Shown here: positions 51,736 through 64,000 of the stretch, piece by piece
Layout: each line of letters opens with the position of its first letter
Position numbering within the stretch: the first letter of the stretch is position 1
Assembly: GCF_031877795.1 (NCBI RefSeq)
Contig: NC_133934.1
Location: forward strand, 106,084,610 to 106,148,609
DNA: 64,000 bases
Direction of reading: 5' to 3'
From: Strix aluco
Lineage: Eukaryota; Chordata; Aves; Strigiformes; Strigidae
The notes under the pieces: generated by a model
The model's database searches: none
Told to the model about the DNA's origin: nothing
What the model saw: the letters and a program-made list of their open reading frames with translations, nothing else
Translations under genes and position numbers: made by a program

Positions 51736-52281
51736 GTATGGGGAGCAGAGGGCTGAGGGAGCTGTTGTTTCAGGGTGGGGGGCGGTTGGCCGGCGGCTCC
51801 GGGGCGGGAGTCGTGGCCCCTCGGGCGTTCCCCGCCGCTCTTGCTTGTTTTGGAGTCGCCGCAGGCCGCCGCGGGGTAGGCTGGCCTCCAGCCGCCAGGC
51901 CGGGCCGGAGGGCTGTTCCTGGGCCGGTGGAAGCGTTACGGGGTCTAGCTGACCCCGGGCGGCGGGGGAGTCTTGGCGCCGGGGAGAAACAGGCGTTTCC
52001 CGCCGGGCCGGGCCTGGCCAGCACGCTGCGGTTCTGCGGCCGGAGGCAGGGCAGGGCAGGGCCGCGCTTCAGCGGCTGAATGACTCTCGCGGGCAGGTGG
52101 GGAATAATGTGCTGGAAGGTGGTGCTTCTTCCCACACTCCTCTGGCTAGGAGGTGATTTACAGCCTGTAACGAGCTTGTTGATACTTCTGTGAGAAGTAT
52201 GTATTGGTAGGAGGTGAGAGTTATCTCATTTCTCTTGCTGTCCTGCTCAGCTGTCATTCATGCTTTTAATCCTTACTGCAG
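51736..52281 (+). other. TTLL5: TTLL5 intron 1 (about 0.55 kb)
   Basis: The first half is still CpG island. Long open frames on both strands reflect the lack of stop codons in GC-rich sequence rather than genes. Confidence 0.5.
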
Positions 52282-52368
52282 GTAACTGCTCTTGCAAGAT
52301 CCCTTGAATCCGCAGGAAGGAGTCTTGGAGGCTACTGAGACTGAACTGTATGAAAACTCCCAGAGGAA

Positions 52369-63365
<10,997 letters not shown>

Positions 63366-64000
63366 GATAAAATCATCAAATTATTTGGTAGGAAGGGTAG
63401 TCTGGAAGTTTTTAGTTCAACCTCCTTCTCAAGACAAGACCTTCTTCAAAGTTTGGGCAGCTGCTCTGTGGCCATATACCGTAAGATTTTGAGTATCTTC
63501 TAAGAATGAAGATTCCATTGTCTTTCCTGACCACCTGTCCAATGTTTGACTATTCTCACTGTGAATGTATGTGTTTTTTATATCTAATCAGAATTTCCCT
63601 TGTTGCAGTTTGATTGTTGCCTCTTGTCCTTCTGCTGTGCACCTTTGGGAAAAGTCTGTCTTTATAGCTATGCATTAAGGAGTTGAACACAGCAGTTAGA
63701 TCTATTATTAGTCGTCTTACCTGCAGGCTAAACAGTCCTTTTCTCCTCGGCTTCTCCTTGTACATCATGTTTTTCAGCCCATTTAATAGCTCTCTGCCAA
63801 ACTCGCACCACTTAGTCAATACTTCTACTTGTACTGGGGGCCTCATAACTGGACATGGTGTTCCAGATGTGCGTCCAGTGCTTGCTAAGCACTCACAAGT
63901 AAGAGGCACTAATCACTTCCCTCAACCTACTGGCTACACTCATGTTGATACAGCCCAGCATGTAGTTAGCCTTCATTGTTGCAAAGACAAACTGCTAATT
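63366..64000 (-). mobile_element. Antisense CR1 retrotransposon fragment, cut by the window edge
   Basis: Read on the minus strand this is the 3' part of a diverged CR1. The 3' end (about 63366-63430) has decayed ATTTTATG-type repeats and a stretch like the usual CR1 tail. Upstream, the minus strand carries the CR1 C-terminal ORF2 region, including the equivalents of the loop near TGTTTAGCCTG and the coding stretch that in other copies reads YC-QFW. It looks like a different, older subfamily from the copies at 27689 and 39745. It continues beyond 64000. Confidence 0.85.

Larger units (their letters stand above)
50950..52080. promoter_or_regulatory. Bidirectional CpG-island promoter of ERG28 and TTLL5
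   Basis: The GC- and CpG-rich block spans ERG28 exon 1, the gap and TTLL5 exon 1. No TATA is evident. Visible motifs include an inverted CCAAT (51405-51409), CCAAT (51462-51466), TGACGTGA (51442-51449), a weak SRE-like stretch (51428-51439), a CTCF-like core on the minus strand (51386-51399) and two NRF1-like CTGCGCA half sites (51577-51588, 51604-51614). The head-to-head pair is also known from human. Confidence 0.8.

Noticed and set aside
51507-52079. 190-codon open frame over TTLL5 exon 1 and intron 1
   Set aside because: GC-driven open frame in a CpG island, with Gly/Arg/Ala-rich sequence and no known domain.

Overview
The window is nuclear vertebrate DNA and almost certainly avian. It has large GT-AG introns, CpG-island promoters and CR1-type LINE retrotransposons whose 3' ends carry the 8-base ATTCTRTG repeat. 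It holds three genes in the order known from mammalian 14q24.3: FLVCR2 (+), ERG28/C14orf1 (-) and the first part of TTLL5 (+). The exact bird species cannot be told from the sequence.

Layout. Bases 1-5100 are upstream intergenic DNA with one CTCF-like motif. A CpG island at about 5100-6150 carries the FLVCR2 promoter and first exon. FLVCR2 then runs as ten coding exons from 5621 to 46959 with a likely 3' UTR to about 48330. The spliced product is 474 residues, collinear with human FLVCR2 after a constant offset of 47 residues. About 0.55 kb further on, ERG28 ends tail-to-tail; its four coding exons read leftward from 51271 to 49340 and give 140 residues, the human length. ERG28 and TTLL5 are head-to-head across a second CpG island (about 50950-52080) with CCAAT, CRE-like, SRE-like, NRF1-like and CTCF-like motifs. 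TTLL5 coding starts at 52369; eight coding exons up to 61763 cover about the first 250 residues, and the rest lies beyond the right edge.

Repeats. A near full-length but broken CR1 lies in FLVCR2 intron 9 (about 39745-43321), with esterase, endonuclease and reverse transcriptase regions in several frames. A 5'-truncated CR1 with a possible 6-base target duplication lies in intron 5 (27689-28256). An old antisense CR1-like remnant lies in intron 1 (about 13890-15370), and an antisense CR1 runs off the right edge (about 63366-64000). A 430-bp imperfect inverted repeat in intron 3 (24971-25399) is unexplained.

The genes are functionally separate: a membrane choline transporter, an ER scaffold for sterol C4-demethylation, and a tubulin polyglutamylase. 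Only ERG28 and TTLL5 share a control region. I found no new multi-gene system. The more unusual items are the inverted repeat, the potential 20-bp GC stem just before the FLVCR2 start codon, the sterol-type motif cluster in the shared promoter, and the competing terminal exon of FLVCR2.
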